A stretch of DNA of 5,048 nucleotides, from NCBI GenBank assembly GCA_949840855.1, contig CATKYP010000083.1, positions 1-5,048 of the forward strand, read 5' to 3'. How positions within the stretch are numbered: the stretch's first letter is position 1; each line of letters begins with the position of its first letter. The notes beneath the pieces were generated by a model, which saw only the letters and a list, made by a program, of their open reading frames with translations, was not told where the DNA came from and made no database searches. Position numbers and translations under genes: made by a program. Positions 4,739 to 5,048 of this stretch are shown piece after piece. The DNA comes from an uncultured Bacilli bacterium (GTDB lineage: Bacteria > Bacillota_I > Bacilli_A > RF39 > UBA660).

Positions 4739-4747
4739 TGTTATAAT
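4739..4747 (+). promoter_or_regulatory. Extended -10 promoter candidate for the second XRE gene
   Basis: TGTTATAAT is a perfect extended -10 (TG, one base, TATAAT). Such promoters work without a good -35, and only TTTAAG-like bases are seen 17 bases upstream. A start near 4754 would leave a leader of about 95 bases that contains the inverted repeat at 4787-4804. Confidence 0.5.
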
Positions 4748-4786
4748 TAAGAAAATATTTACTATATTTCATTACTAATAACTCAA

Positions 4787-4804
4787 TGTCAAAGACTTTT
4801 GACA
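4787..4804. promoter_or_regulatory. 18-bp inverted repeat, likely operator of the second XRE gene
   Basis: TGTCAAA (4787-4793) and TTTGACA (4798-4804) are perfect seven-base arms around GACT. The site lies 45 bases before an XRE-type gene, the usual place for autoregulation. Each arm also contains TTGACA, a perfect -35 hexamer, one on each strand. On the + strand TATAAA (4824-4829) follows after 19 bases; on the - strand TATAGT follows after 20. A dimer bound here would cover both -35 boxes or block the promoter at 4739. The remainder of the 146-base gap (4703-4848) has no gene. Confidence 0.5.
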
Positions 4805-4848
4805 GACAAAAATATTTCTTTCCTATAAAATGTAATTGGAGGTGCAAA

Positions 4849-5048
4849 ATGAATGTTGGAGCAAGAATTAAAAAACATAGAGAAAAACAAAATATTTCAC
4901 AAGATGAATTAGCATTAAAAGTATTTGTTTCAAGACAAACAATATCTAATTGGGAAACAAATAAAAGTTACCCTGATATAAAAAGTTTAACTATGTTATC
5001 TAACATTTTTCATGTAACTCTAGATGATTTTATAAAAGGAGATATAGA
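4849..5048 (+). CDS. XRE-family helix-turn-helix regulator, cut by the window end
   Basis: This 5' part of a gene gives 66 codons and stays open to the last base. Residues 4-60 form an XRE/Cro-C1 domain: ISQDELALKVFVSRQTISNWETNKSYPDIKSL contains both helices of the HTH motif. GGAGGTG at 4838-4844 gives a strong ribosome site close to the ATG. The domain is clearly related to the HTH of the protein starting at 1702 (same length, same KWE/NWE and SYPDI signatures), but the two are not near-identical copies. Proteins with this N terminus in low-GC Bacillota often go on to membrane segments or to a short C-terminal domain; which applies cannot be seen. The upstream inverted repeat suggests that it controls its own expression. 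Confidence 0.9.
   Translation, partial: MNVGARIKKHREKQNISQDELALKVFVSRQTISNWETNKSYPDIKSLTMLSNIFHVTLDDFIKGDI

Noticed and set aside
4732..4747. T-run after the GrpB gene as an intrinsic terminator
   Set aside because: No convincing GC-containing stem precedes the T-run. In DNA with this composition a run of seven or eight T alone is weak evidence.
4653..4847. A 64-codon open frame on the - strand between the GrpB and second XRE genes
   Set aside because: It overlaps the GrpB end and the promoter/operator region, shows no recognisable domain, and has aromatic- and lysine-rich composition typical of translated AT-rich spacer.
1..5048. CRISPR array, tRNA, rRNA, toxin-antitoxin or defence operon
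   Set aside because: I found no regularly spaced repeats, no cloverleaf or rRNA-like sequence, and no recognisable toxin, nuclease or defence protein apart from the transposase.

Overview
The window is very AT-rich DNA with Gram-positive style ribosome binding sites (AAAGGAG, GGAGG types), short intergenic gaps and AT-ending codons. This fits a low-GC member of the Bacillota, of the Clostridia or Erysipelotrichia kind; I cannot name the species. All genes that I support lie on the + strand. The gene mix (an insertion sequence, small regulators, a stand-alone hydrolase, a GrpB-type protein and a broken AraC gene) looks like a chromosomal accessory region.

Positions 14-1629 are a complete IS110-family element. 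It has a 401-residue DEDD/serine transposase (302-1507), a long non-coding left end of about 288 bases and a short right end of about 120 bases. The left end folds on paper into a 5' stem-loop followed by two larger branched stem-loops. This is the architecture of an IS110 bridge RNA: 5' stem-loop, target-binding loop, donor-binding loop. The 5' arm of the putative donor loop carries AGCAAGTT, which recurs exactly at the right end of the element (1620-1627). That match, plus a GTTTA direct repeat at 14-18 and 1625-1629, lets me place both ends and propose the core. Joining the ends in a circle would put a -35-like TTAGCA exactly 17 bases from a -10-like GATAAT, so the RNA would be transcribed from a promoter made only on circularisation. 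The right end also holds two mutually exclusive hairpins, one of which is a textbook intrinsic terminator on the - strand.

Downstream of the element is a two-gene unit: an XRE-type helix-turn-helix protein with a multi-pass membrane domain (1702-2493) and, four bases later, a small alpha/beta hydrolase with an intact Ser-Asp-His triad (2498-3127). Next is an AraC-family regulator with a GyrI/Cass2-like effector-binding domain (3260-4116). It is split by a single-base frameshift near 3656-3660, so the two halves lie in different frames. A GrpB/UPF0157-family protein follows (4148-4702). The window ends inside a second XRE-type regulator (from 4849), preceded by an extended -10 promoter candidate and an 18-bp inverted repeat that is a good operator candidate.

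The most interesting part is the IS110 non-coding RNA system. The class is known, but this particular element's guides, core and target can be read from the window. I see no CRISPR array, tRNA, rRNA or defence operon.
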